Part shown: piece by piece, positions 20,001-31,000 of the stretch
Layout: every line of letters starts with the position of its first letter
How positions within the stretch are numbered: position 1 is the first letter of the stretch
Source of the DNA: Aspidapion aeneum
Taxonomy: Eukaryota; Arthropoda; Insecta; Coleoptera; Brentidae
Reading direction: 5' to 3'
DNA: 64,000 bases
Assembly: GCA_963576565.1 (NCBI GenBank)
Contig: OY755039.1
Location: forward strand, 130,961,140 to 131,025,139
The notes under the pieces: generated by a model
What the model was told of the DNA's origin: nothing
The model's input: the letters and a program-made list of their open reading frames with translations, nothing else
Databases searched by the model: none
Made by a program: the position numbers and the translations under genes

Positions 20001-21852
20001 AATTACAAGAAAAAATAGGTACCAACAGATATTTTCATACTGGCATATATACAGGGTGTTCCAAGTTAAGTGTCCACCATTGCTAACTCTGTTATTATTA
20101 GAGATAGAAAAAAGGTTAAATTGGCAAACTAGTAGAATTTTGGACACTCTTTAAGATGGTCAAATGAAAAAAAAACATCAAGCATTGCATTTTCAAGTTT
20201 TTTTAGAAAAAATATTTGTTTTTAAATTGAACACCCTTTAAGTTTAAGCTTTTTTTTATCTGTAATAATAACAAAGTTACCAACTTAACTTGGAAAACCC
20301 CATACACCTATATGCCAGTACAAAAATATCTGTAGCTACCTATTTGTTCTTGTAATTTGACCTACCCTTACAAGCTTCATAGTTTTAAAATAAGTTTGCA
20401 AAATGTTTCTGGGTACCCTTTAAGGCCGCTTGACATGGTGCATGATGTGCTGCAAATATTTGCAAGCAAAAAATTTCGGTCAAATTGTTGCCTGCAAAAA
20501 ATCTTCTTTTCGTTTGACATTGTGCATGGCCATGCATAGATTCTCCAGAATCTAGGTAAAGGCCGCTTGACATGGTGCATGACGCGCTGCAAATATTTGC
20601 AAACAAAAAATTTCAGTCAAATTGTTGCCTGCAAAAAATCTCCTTTTCATTTGACATTGTGCATGGCCATGCATTGATTCCCCAGAATCTAGGTAAAGGC
20701 CGCTTGACATGGTGCATGACGCGCTGCAAATATTTGCAAGCAAAAAATTTCGGTCAAATTGTTGCCTGCAAAAAATCTTCTTTTCTTTTGACATTGTGCA
20801 TGGCCATGCATTGATTCCCCAGAATCTAGGTAAAAATTCCCCAGTTTGCATGCAAGTACAGTTTGCCTGCAAAAAAATGGCACCGGACCGATAAAAATGG
20901 ATTGCCTGCAACAATCAGCTGGATTTGTACTGCGCATGCACCTGGGCAAAATTTCATGCATTTGCCTGCAAATTTTATTGTCATGCACCATGTCAAGCGG
21001 CCTTTAAACTTCCCCAGTTTGCATGCAAGTACAGTTTGCATGCAAAAAAATGGCACCAGACCGATAAAAATGGATTGCCTGCAACAATCAGCTGGATTTG
21101 TACTGCACATGCACCTGGGCAAAATTTCATGCATTTGCCTGCAAATTTTATTGTTATGCACCATGTCAAGCGGCCTTTACTGTATTTTTCTAACTCAAAG
21201 CTTTGAATTAATTAAAAAAAAGATGTTTCCCATACAACAAAATGTATTTTTGTCCAGACTAGCCCCATCTCACTCTGGAATCAAGTTTTGAGTATGAGGC
21301 CCATTCCATTTGTATAATAGGTTTATGGGTGAGCCAATACAGCAATTTTTGTATTCTTTTGTAAAAACTGCAAATTTTTGTATTCATTGCACTCAGCGCA
21401 CACTTTTCGCCACGGACTTTCCAAGCTTGTGTTGGACTAGTGCAGTTTTATGTTCTTCTGAAAATGCACTGGGGCAATTTTTTGATGGTACTGAAACAGT
21501 GTCAGTAGATCAAATGCCACACAACTTTAGTATTTAGTATTAACTTTCTCAAAAGAATTTATTTTACATACTCTTTTTAATAAAACTTTATTTATTTGGA
21601 AGTAACTGCTTACCTAATGGTATTGCCTGTCCTCATCCTGACCCATTGTGGAATAGGCCTGTTTTGTTTCAGTTTCTTCGCGAGTTTCCTCTTGATGATA
21701 AACGTCTTGTGAGCCGACTAAAAAAATAAATATTCATAAATTAGTGAAATGCATTACCTGTCCCAAATAATAAACTTATAAAATTGATGAAATATTTAAG
21801 GATTATTAAGAAATTTTTAAAATTAGCAAATAAAAACATAAAAACCTACCAT
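16972..21852 (-). CDS. RpL39: Ribosomal protein eL39 (complete, three exons)
   Basis: Exons on the minus strand: 21850-21852 (ATG only), 21614-21717 and 16972-17020. Splice sites are ATG|GTAGGT, TTTTAG|TCGG, ATTAG|GTAAGC and TTTTAG|GTAC; phases join exactly. The product is 51 residues: [16 protein letters not shown], then [15 protein letters not shown], then [15 protein letters not shown]. This is the full length and near-invariant sequence of eL39, a small basic protein of the 60S subunit near the peptide exit tunnel. An ATG-only first exon is common for this gene. Intron 2 is about 4.6 kb and holds at least five repeats, so ORF-based annotation would miss the gene. Confidence 0.96.
17302..17714. 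repeat. MITE with GAGACCC-bearing inverted arms
   Basis: GATCCTACGTAGAGACCC at the left matches, reversed, GGGTCTCTAATCCTAC at the right. The arms continue through TGTATGACATAT and GAGACGC as imperfect inverted repeats. It lies in RpL39 intron 2 and has no ORF of its own. Confidence 0.55.
17870..18400. repeat. Decayed repeat text in RpL39 intron 2
   Basis: 17880-17990 is locally CpG-rich (ACTCGGCTTCGTCTCG, GGGCGCGTCACG), unlike its surroundings. 18190-18330 resembles one arm of the palindrome at 19157 in word order (AAAAAGTCTGGCCCACAC, then AAGCTACAGAAAGTTTTTGAAAG), suggesting a diverged single arm. Boundaries are not clear. Confidence 0.35.
18417..18622. mobile_element. Tigger/pogo-like MITE
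   Basis: 206 bp with ends CAGTGTACTCCAGTTATAA and TTATAATCAGAGTACACTG, flanked by TA on both sides. CAGTG ends with a TA duplication are the hallmark of pogo/Tigger elements. No transposase is present. Confidence 0.75.
19157..19925. repeat. Large palindrome with GTACAGGGTGTCCC ends
   Basis: Arms of roughly 360 bp mirror each other around about 19545, with few mismatches (for example AAAAAGCCCC with CGTAGCTCAAAGACGAGACG against CGTCTCGTCTTTGAGCTAC). The ends are GTACAGGGTGTCCC and GGGACACCCTGTAC. It is a foldback-type non-autonomous element of a kind common in insects; the superfamily is not assigned. Confidence 0.75.
19926..20420. repeat. Second, older palindrome abutting the first
   Basis: It starts AGGGTGACACAAGAAAA directly after the previous element. 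It mirrors around about 20180: CTTATGAAGCTTGTA near 19976 returns as TACAAGCTTCATAG near 20370, and CATACTGGCATATATACAGGG returns as CACCTATATGCCAGTAC. An internal CAGGGTGTTCC at about 20051 repeats the terminal word of the neighbour. Confidence 0.6.
20423..21176. mobile_element. Harbinger-like element with amplified end modules
   Basis: The ends AGGCCGCTTGACATGGTGC and its reverse are flanked by TTA on both sides (20420-20422 and 21177-21179), as in PIF/Harbinger elements. The left end module (137 bp, TIR included) occurs three times, starting at 20423, 20560 and 20697. The right end module (173 bp, TIR included) occurs twice, starting near 20837 and 21010. Words such as TTGCCTGCAAA and TGCATGGCCATGCA recur throughout. 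There is no transposase; the long frames here are repeat translations. Confidence 0.7.
21614..21717 (-). CDS. RpL39: RpL39 exon 2
   Basis: Encodes residues 2-35, starting [11 protein letters not shown]. Flanked by acceptor TTTTAG and donor GTAAGC. Confidence 0.95.
21850..21852 (-). CDS. RpL39: RpL39 exon 1 coding part (start codon only)
   Basis: ATG directly before donor GTAGGT, preceded by GTCGGCTGCAAA. Residue 2 is supplied by exon 2. Confidence 0.9.
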
Positions 21853-21905
21853 TTTGCAGCCGACTTTCAAGAAAGAAGAACGAAAATTTATAAAAGAGAG
21901 ATAAA
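21853..21905 (-). promoter_or_regulatory. Probable RpL39 core promoter and pyrimidine-rich 5' UTR
   Basis: On the minus strand, TTTATAAATTTTC is followed about 15-20 bases later by the pyrimidine-rich CGTTCTTCTTTCTTG and then the ATG. Terminal pyrimidine tracts are usual at the start of ribosomal-protein mRNAs. The start site is inferred. Confidence 0.45.
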
Positions 21906-22525
21906 ATAGATTATGTCTACGAGAAGATAGCTACGAAAGATCGTAAATAAGTCTGTAACATTTGTCACGTTTTTGGAGAACGTTCACATATCGCGTTAGA
22001 CAGTTATATTTTATTTGAATTGATTAATTTTTGACACAACTGCATTTTTATATTATTTGCCAAAGGAGAGAAAATATGAACAAAAATCCACGGTATATTT
22101 TCAAGACCGCGCAAAAAATCTGCCTACCTAAAAACAAAAAAGGTAAGCACAACTAATCAAATTACACATTAGTATATTTTTGTGTGTTTATTTGTATTTT
22201 TGTATTTAGTTTCACAAAAATTATTACTAGATCAGCTCTATCTAAATATTTCGGAAATTGTTTTTAGTACAAATAAATCAATCTTGTGTGTACTAGCTTA
22301 TATTTGCAAACATAAAAACTATGTAAACTATTATTTTACAGATGCTAATTTTTCCTTGATCTTCTATAGTCACTGAACAAAAAAAAATAATAGAATAAAA
22401 TGTACCCTATACTTAACTACTAATACAAGTTATAGGTACCTAATCAAGCTTTATAAAGAAAAAAATAAACTAGTACAAGTTAGAGGAAATAAAATAAGGC
22501 ACAAAAAAAGTACAACATTAATATA

Positions 22526-23806
22526 CGAGGATGGGATGAAAAGTGTCCGGCCTAGCCTATCGCAGGCCCGATTTGCTTTTTTGTTCCAACGTGTTTGAGT
22601 AACCTTGCTTGTGATCACTATACGCTCGAAGTTTAAAGTGAGTAGTGCGTCAAGTAGTTTGTGTACTGCTTATTTTGAAAGTTTATAAAGTGTGTCAATT
22701 TTAAAAGATGGAAAAAACGAGATAAGATAAGAGCCGTGATAAAATATTTTCATATCAAAGGGTTATCGCCGATAAATAAAATAAAAGCTGAACTAGATGC
22801 TACACTAGGGGAATCTGCTCCTTCCTATACCACAGTAAAAACCTGGGTATCGGACTTTAAACGTGGTCGTACTAGCACTAATGATGCTCCGCGTTCTGGC
22901 AGGCCAAAAATGGCAACTTCTGAAGAAATGGCACAAACCATTCACAAACTAATTCTAAAAGATCGCACATTAAGACTATGGAAGAGGTAGCTGAGGCTCT
23001 GGGCATTCAAAAGAAGCGAGTTCACCATATTTTATGTGAAGTTTTAGGTATGAGAAAGCTATCCGCCCGATAGGTGCCGCGTTTGCTCATGCCAGATCAA
23101 AAGCTCGTGCTTCAACCATTTTAGAGGAGAATTTGGCACTGTTTAGACGTGATTCAGGGGACTTTTTGCGTAGATTTATTACGGTTGATGAAACATGGGT
23201 TTATCAATGTACCCCTGAAACTAAGCAACAGTCCAAACAATGGACGGCAAAGGACGAACCAGTTCCAAAGAAGGCAAAGGCAGTACCGTCTGCTGGAAAG
23301 GTCATTGTGGCAACGGTCTTTTGGGACGCTTAAGGGATACTCCTCATAGATTATCTCGAAAAAGGAAGAACAATAAATTCAGAGTACTACAGCGACTTAC
23401 TGGACCAGCTCAAGCAGAATGTAAGCGAAAAAGAAAATTTTTCATCAGGACAATGCACCTTGCCACAAATCCGCTCTTATAATGGCTACAATCCATCAGC
23501 TAGGCCTTGAACTGTTACCTTATTCGCCAGACCTAGCCCCGTCAGACTTTTATTTGTTTCCAAACCTAAAAAAATTTCTTGCTGGAAAAAAATTTTCCTC
23601 AGATTTAGAAGTCATTGCAGCTACCAAAGCCTATTTTGACGAGTTGGATAAATCAGACTTCAGTGATGGCATCATATCAGTTGAACATCGTTGGGACAAA
23701 TGTATTACCTTACAAGGAGACTATGTAGAAAAATAAATTGTTATTTAGTCACTATGGTGTTGCGTTCTATGTTAGGTTAGGCCGGTAACTTTTCATCCCA
23801 TCCTCG
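22526..23806 (+). mobile_element. mariner element with dead transposase
   Basis: 1281 bp with inverted ends CGAGGATGGGATGAAAAG and CTTTTCATCCCATCCTCG, flanked by TA. The transposase text starts with ATG at 22708 but has a stop at codon 6. HTH text follows (SPINKIKAELD, TTVKTWVSDFKRGRTST), then the catalytic region TVDETWVYQ near 23183, HQDNAPCHKS near 23440 and SPDLAPSDFYLF near 23525. The D,D,D residues can be read, but only by switching frames at about 22978, 23060-23100 and 23330-23480; TAG replaces a conserved Trp near 23071. Family mariner is clear; the subfamily is not assigned. Confidence 0.9.
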
Positions 23807-23883
23807 TACTGGATCCTAAATATTTAAGAATTTAGTAATATAGGTAATTTAAAACATTCACAAAATAAGTTTGTATTTTATGT

Positions 23884-24395
23884 ATAAACCAGGTGACAAT
23901 AACGCGAATTGCTGGTTTAAAATTCGGCGCTGGGTCAATAACGCGCAGGTCATTTATGCGCGCGGAATAATTGCTCGTGGACAAATGCGCGCAACCAATA
24001 TTACGCGCAACTATTACAGCGCGCATACAAAATGCGCGTATCCTAACATGGCCTGGTTATAGGTTATTAGTATATCAAAAAAAAGTTTCCCAACCAAATC
24101 AGGATAGCTTATTTTGTATAATAACCTAACCGGTTCAGGTTAAAATACTGACCTATAACTGCAGGGTAAACTTTTATCAACTATCCTCGGCTCCTGGACT
24201 TGGTAATAGGTTGGTTAGGATTATTCTATTTCAAATACCTAGGTACGTGCAAGGCGCGGTTTTTGCGCGCTAATTGTTGCACGCATTTGTCCGCATTTCG
24301 CCGCACGTATTTGTCTCCGCGTATGGTCGTTGCGCGCTAGACGGTTGCGCGCAATTGTCCCGCACGCTAACATCATGTGCGATATTGACCTAGCA
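23884..24395. mobile_element. GCGC-rich foldback element F
   Basis: The left arm (about 23893-24050) repeats CG words at about 16-bp spacing: ACAAATGCGCGCAACC, AATATTACGCGCAACT, ATTACAGCGCGCATAC. The right arm (about 24245-24390) carries reversed versions (GTTGCACGCATTTGTCCG, GGTTGCGCGCAATTGTCC). The middle has TAACCTAACCGGTTCAGGTTA, with pentamer-like text. CpG density is far above the surroundings. No clean target duplication is found, so the limits are approximate. Confidence 0.5.
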
Positions 24396-24419
24396 TCTAA
24401 AATTCATTGCAGGATACTA

Positions 24420-24555
24420 TCGGGTGTCCTTTAAGCGTATTATCAGCGCGGATTTTTTTCCTTCGGATCTGATTGGTTGATTTAAAAATTTGAGCCAATA
24501 AAAGTCTGAGAAATAAAAATCCGCGCGGATAATACGCGCAATGGACAGCTGGCTT
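24420..24555. repeat. Short MITE with GCGCGGATTTTT arms
   Basis: GTGTCCTTTAAGCGTATTAT then CAGCGCGGATTTTT at the left mirrors AAAAATCCGCGCGGATAAT then ACGCGCAATGGACAGC at the right; the loop is about 60 bp. It lies about 440 bp upstream of the KLHDC3 start codon. Confidence 0.6.
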
Positions 24556-24639
24556 ATTAGAGTATGAACAAATTTTCGAGTAGGAGGATACAAGATTTGC
24601 GCAAATTGGGAAATAGCAAAAACACTCAAGGGTCGTCAA

Positions 24640-24652
24640 CCAAAACACGTGA
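24640..24652 (+). promoter_or_regulatory. Candidate E-box upstream of KLHDC3
   Basis: CACGTGAC in AAACACGTGACTT lies about 350 bp before the KLHDC3 ATG. This is a bHLH-ZIP type site; whether it is used is unknown. Confidence 0.25.
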
Positions 24653-24993
24653 CTTTATTCAAGGAAAAAAAATAGAAAGGCTGTAAACAAAACACAGCTG
24701 ATAATGACACTGACAAATCATAAATTTTTCGATGCACAGATTTTTTCTTGAAAAAATTAGGGGTTGTTCCTGTTTTATAAATTTTTAGATCATAAAAATT
24801 AAAAAAATTCTTTTGTAGTTAAATAAATTCGACATTAATGAAGTAGGACATACTTGTCACTTACATAAGATATTCATTTGCGTCATAAGAAAAAATATAA
24901 ACTAGGTAGCTAAAGTCCCTTTTATTTAACCCACACACCAGTCTCATTTCATAAAAAGTCCGCCTTAATGTAATTTATTCAAAACCAATAAAT

Positions 24994-25082
24994 ATGAGGT
25001 GGATAGCTCATATTGAGGGTGGCCCTAAGAGGGTTAATCATGCTGCAGTGGCTGTTAATCATAAGATTTATTCCTTTGGAGG
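24994..25082 (+). CDS. Klhdc3: KLHDC3 exon 1
   Basis: Start codon to codon 30 (split after GG). Encodes the first kelch strand, ending KIYSFGG. Donor GTAAGT. Confidence 0.93.
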
Positions 25083-28000
25083 GTAAGTTTCCAGTGAATT
25101 TATAGTACTAAAAGCAAAATTATAATCTGTAGCTGCTTTATTATGCAAAAATTTTGCAAAGTCTGGATTTATTAAAATTGTGGCATAATCTCAGGTAAAA
25201 TGGTGACAAATGAAATTGGGTGGACTTGAATAGATTCTTTAGATAAGGGCAAATATGTAGCCATGGTCAGTGTTGCCAAAACTCACGATTAATCGTGAGA
25301 TTACACGATTTTGGAAAGTATCTTACGATTTCACGAATTACTTAGCGTTACTCACAATTTTTGTATTTTACATCAAATTTAAATAAAAAAAATTTTATTC
25401 ATAACCAATGTCACAAATATATCAGGCTAAGTGTTCCGACTCTTGCTGCTACTCTACTGGATTATTTTCATTGCATTGAAATTCAGGGAAGTCCTGAACT
25501 TCTAACATTGCTGGATCAGAAATCGCGATCGCGCGGGCAGTACTTATTTGTTTCAAAATAGTTTTACCGATTAGGCAAGTGCTTTTGTTTGCAGTTAGTT
25601 CATATTTCGGTCTTTGTCTGATAGTAGTGATAGTGAAGAATCTGTTCATGAATCTGAATCCCTCCGTCATAAAAAGAAAAACATATGTTAGGTATGAAAC
25701 ATTATTATCTCTACAGTTTTTCAGCTTTTTGAAATAAATTTTTTGCTTTTTATAAACTTTTATTTATTCCTTCTCTATTTTGATCTCTTTTTATGACTTT
25801 CTAAAATCTCATGATTTCTCATGATTTTTAATATAAAATTATCGAATTATCTTGGAACATTTTGGCAACACTGGCCATTGTTGATTTGTGTAGGGCTTTT
25901 GAGACTATTAATAGAAAAAGATTAGTTAAAACAACTAGAAAAATATGGGATAAAAGGTATATTGATTATGTTTATAAAAATTTATTTAATTATTATTTAA
26001 GTACAGTTAAAGAAACAAAAAACAAAAATTTTGGAATGTCGAAGTAGATATTTATGAGATTGAGGGGTGCCTCAGCACCATGCAAAATAAAATTGTTTGC
26101 TGATTGATGATACTTTGATTTTTATAGTTGGAAAAAACTTGAATAAAAAGATAGACATATTTATTTAGACATTTAATATGTCTATGTTTTCATTCAAGTT
26201 TTTTCAAATACAATAAATATTAATGTACTTAAAAAGGGACAATTTGAATTACTAAATGACTTAAAGTGTTTGGGGGTTATTATTGATAAAAAACGTTTTA
26301 AAAGTCAATTATTTTGCAAAAAAAATTGGGGTTAAAGAGTAAACAAATTTATTAGCAAACAAACAGCATTACCTAATAGTTTACAATATGTATATAGTCC
26401 TGATCATCAGTCCTTACTAGTCCTGATCATTAGTCCTTACTAGTCCTGATCATCAGTCCTTACTAGTCCTGATCATCAGTCCTTACTAGTTCTGATCATC
26501 AGTTTGTTTGTTTGTTTGTTTGTTTAATCTTTATTGCCATCAAATCATTTTTACAAATGCAAGAGCAACGTCAAAAATTGTTAGATCTAAGATCCTTAAA
26601 ATACATATTCATAATGAGTTAAAGCTGCATAAAACTTACAATACCTATTTACATACACACCCATCTATTTTTGTTTTAAAAAAGAAAATGAAAAGAGTAA
26701 TATTGTTTTTCTAATAAATAGTTATTTACTGCCTTTTTGAAACCTACAATACTTAGTATTTCCCTGATTGTTTTGGGGAGCATCTGATATGTTTTCACAG
26801 CTCGATAATAGGGGCCTCTTTCAAAAAAACTGGAGCTGTGTGAAGGTATGGCAAGTTCATCTCTGGTTCTTGTGGTCATGGCTGTTACAGATGCATTGTC
26901 TCAATTTATTGTAAATAATGCAGGATGTTTTTTAACAAATGTGACTAGACATTTGAAATAAAGTGAAGGAGCTGTGAGAAGATTAAGGGTTTTAAAATGT
27001 GATCTACATGAAGCTCTTGGGTGCAATTTTAACATGCAACATATTACTCGTTTTTGTGCTTTGAAAACTTTCTCTGCATCCGACGCCGCTCCCCAGAAAA
27101 GCACTCCATAACATATGACAGATTGGACTGAAGCATAATAGAAGGTCTTAAGACTATCCAGAGATAAGATTTCTCTTAATCTCCGAATAGCAGCACAGTG
27201 GCTATTTATTCTACCTGCGGTGAACTGTATATGTGCACTCCAGCTTAAGGTCGAATCAACTATAAGTCCTAGGAATTTACTGTCATTGGTTTGTTCTATG
27301 GTTTTGCCATTCAAGGGAACATAGAGAGAGACGTCAGAGAAACCCATCTTTCTAAAGCTTATAAGTTTTGTTTTTAACACGTTGAGTTTTAAGTGATTGC
27401 ATTCACTCCAATATTTCATTCGTTCTGCTGCTATCGAGCAACCTGCCGATAGGGCCGACACCGATTCTGCAGTTACGATTGCGCCTGTGTCATCAGCAAA
27501 TTGAGACACAAGATCTGCATCCACCACTGCCGACAGGCCGTCGACGTACAGCAGAAAGAGAACCGGACCCAATATCGAACCCTGTGGGACACCCTGCTTT
27601 ATTTCGGTGGTCTTTGAGAAGCAATCGGAACCATTCTGCCTCACATTCACAGTCTGCTTCCGGTCGCTCAAATAAGACTGTAGAAGTTTTGTTGCAAACA
27701 CCTCCAATTCCAAAACTGTTTAGCTTATTTAACAGCAGCTCATGGTCTACGGTGTCAAAGGCCTTTGAGAGGTCAAAGAAAAGCCCTGACACAGCTTGTC
27801 TTTTATCTAGCTCCTCGACTATGAATGTAATGGTTTTGAAGATTGCCAATTGTGTCGATTTGTTAGGCAGAAATCCAAACTGTGTCTCAGATAGGAGCTT
27901 ATTTGAGACTACATACTCCAGAATTCTTCTGTATATCACCCTTTCAAAAACCTTCGACACAGCAGGCAGAATGGAGATTGGCCGATAATTATTTATGTTT

Positions 28001-31000
28001 GTTTTTTCGCTGTTTTTATAAACGGGAGTAATCTTTCCAAGTTTGAGCTTATCCGGAAACATTCCTGAGATGAGACAGTGGTTTATGGTATTGCATAGTG
28101 GGTTCACTATCTGCTTAGCTACATGCTTTAATAGAAATATCGGTACTTCATCAATTCCTGCTGATGTTTTTTGAGGTAGGGCTTTTAAAATGTCATCAAT
28201 CTCTTTAGTATTGCATGGCCGCCATGCTAGAAGTGAATGTGTTTGTGTTTCGTTAGGAAAATTTGTTTCGTTCATAAGGTTTGTTTGGTAAGTGTTATTT
28301 TTGGGGCTTATGGGTACATCGAAGAATGCTCCGAACATATCAGCAATTGTTTGTGGGTCTTTTGTGATAACACTATTGTTTGTTTTAAGGTAAATTTCAT
28401 TCTTACAATTTTTGTTTGTTTGTTGGTTTATTATACTCCAAACACTCTTAACCTTGTTCCTACTATTTGCAATTATGTTTTCCTTAATGGATTTTTTGTA
28501 TTTAGAGAGAAACTTCTTGTATTGCTTTCTTTCATACTTATATTTTTTTAACATTTCTGCACTATTTGTTCTTTTCGCAAGTATATAGAGATCCTTTATT
28601 TTTTCGGAGCATTCTTTGATCTCCCTAGTTACCCAGCGTTTTTTTCGCTGTTTAATTCTACAGGGCGATAAAGGAAAGCAAGTGTCAAAATAATATTTAA
28701 ATATAGAATCAAATTTTTCATATTTTGTATTAACCTGATTTTCTGAATACACTTCATCCCAGTGTTCATTAGATAGTTGATTTTTGAAGTTTTCTATGTT
28801 TGTGTTTGTGAAAAACCTTTTTTTACTTGTTTGCCTTTTGTTTTTTTGGTTGATTTTTACATCCAAGCACTGTCCATAGTGGTCAGATATTTTTGTCTTG
28901 TCAATCATACCATTCACAAGCTCACAGTTGAGGTTGCTTAGCATGTTGTCTAGTTGGTTTTGTGACGAGGGTCTTGTTATACCATTGATGTGCGCTGTAA
29001 GATCAAAGCTAGAAAATAGTTGAAGCATGTTAGTTGCATTTTCTGTTTTTTTATTAAAATGAAAGTTAAAGTCACCACATGCAATCAGTGGCCTTGCTGT
29101 ATTGTAGGTTTCTTCAAGGAGATCTGTAACTATGTTGAAAAGCTCATGTTCATTTCCATTGGGAGACCTATAAATACATAAAATTGTTAAAAACTGCTTA
29201 TAAAGATATACATTTATAGATGAGAATTCACAGTCTTTATCCACCGACATAGTCTTTGTTTGTTTCTCGGTTGCTTCAATACTAGTCTTGACATATATCG
29301 CTGTGCCTCCCCTCTTGCATGTTGTTCTAAGAGAGCAGTTTATGAGTTTGTAGTTGCTTATATGGACTTGCTGCAGCTCATCCAAATCAAGGAACCAGTG
29401 TTCAGTAATACACAATACATCTGGATCTGCAGAGTCAAGTAGTACTTCGAGTTCAAGTATTTTAGAATTAAGACCTTCAATGTTAATGTGAAGGACTCTA
29501 ATGTCCTCTAAATTTCGAGTTGCTGGCCTTGGTTTTTGGTAGCTGATGGGTTTGACCGCGTTTTGTTTAGAAAATTTGTTCCTTTCGCAAAGTTGAAGCG
29601 ACTAAAAACTACTCCTTTTGGCCAGAAATCCTGTTCGTAAACATTGTCTTTATGGTCAGGCTTGACACCCACCATAAATAGTTTTGTGTCTGTCCCCTCA
29701 TTCTTCGGTGAACATTCCTGAACACTGATATTTTCAATATCATCGTTACATTTGTCAGCGATGTATTGTTTTATTATGTTTTCGGTTACTGTCTGTTTTA
29801 CTCTGGATAGAAACAGCCATATCTTCTTGTCCTTTTCATCTTCATGTTTAATTGATTCAAAACAAAATTCATTTTGCTCATTTGTGCCCACTTTTTTTGT
29901 GTTTCTAGTGGTTTTAATTTTTCCTTCTGAGGTAAGCTGCTGTGTTGGGGGTTTCTTCCATACTTTGTTTCGCCTACGCTGAACTTCCCAGTAATTATCA
30001 TTTTGACCGTTCTCTTGTGGTGGGTGTGTGTTGTCCCGTTCAATAATAATAAGGTCGCTCATCACTTGACGCTGCTGTATTTCTAGCGCAGGATCAACCG
30101 CATTATAACGGTGCGCTGTTGAATGGAACTGCTTGCCTCCCTTGTTCTCATTTTCCTTGTTTTTTGGTATTTTTGACTCCTCTGCTATCAGAGGTTTTTT
30201 ACTTTCTTCAATTTTTGTCTCTAACAATTTGAGCGAGCGGTCTGTGTGGTCCTTGTAATTTGTTAGTTGATTACTCAACTTTTGTACTTCCTGTGTTAGT
30301 TTATTTATGTCACTATTTATTATTTCTTCCTTGTTTGTCTTTTTTGCTTCCTCCTCCTCAGAGATGGTTTTCTTAAGTTCTTGGTGTATTCTTTGTTCAT
30401 TTTTGAGCTTCTCCTCAAGTTTTAAGTTCATTGCTTCAGCGTTTTTTCTGGATTTGCGTTCTGCGTTTGATTTTTCTGTGTCCTTACTAGTCCTGATCAT
30501 CAGTCCTTACTAGTCCTTACTAGTCCTGATCATCAGTCCTTACTAGTCCTGATCATCAGTCCTTACTAGTCTTGATCATCAGTCCTTACTAGTCTTGATC
30601 ATCAGTCCTTACTAGTTGAATTGAATTGAATAAATCTTTATTAGCAGATTATGCTATTTCATAATACAAACATTATTATAAAAAAATACATTTAAATGTT
30701 AATGTTAATAAAACATAATAATTCCAAACATGAGACTAATAACTATTTACTTATTATGTAGGTATATTTATAAACTAGGCATAATACCGTGAAAAATCTA
30801 AAAACAAACAAGCATTCCTTTTATTCTGAACAGAACTAAATATACCTACCTACTAAAAGAATATTAGCAACACACAGTTTCATCAGGTACTAACACTGTG
30901 TACTTTAAAATACAATTTAATCTTAGCCTAAGAAAATAACAAACTAGTCCAGATCATCAGTCCTTACTAGTCCTCATCATCAGTCCTTACTAGTCCTGAT

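Noticed and set aside
20357..21291. Overlapping ORFs of 60-142 codons on both strands
   Set aside because: Produced by the tandem end modules of the Harbinger-like element; mirror ORFs on both strands show that they are repeat shadows.
21310..21537. 75-codon ORF in RpL39 intron 2
   Set aside because: No recognisable domain, no matching splice sites, and opposite strand to the gene.
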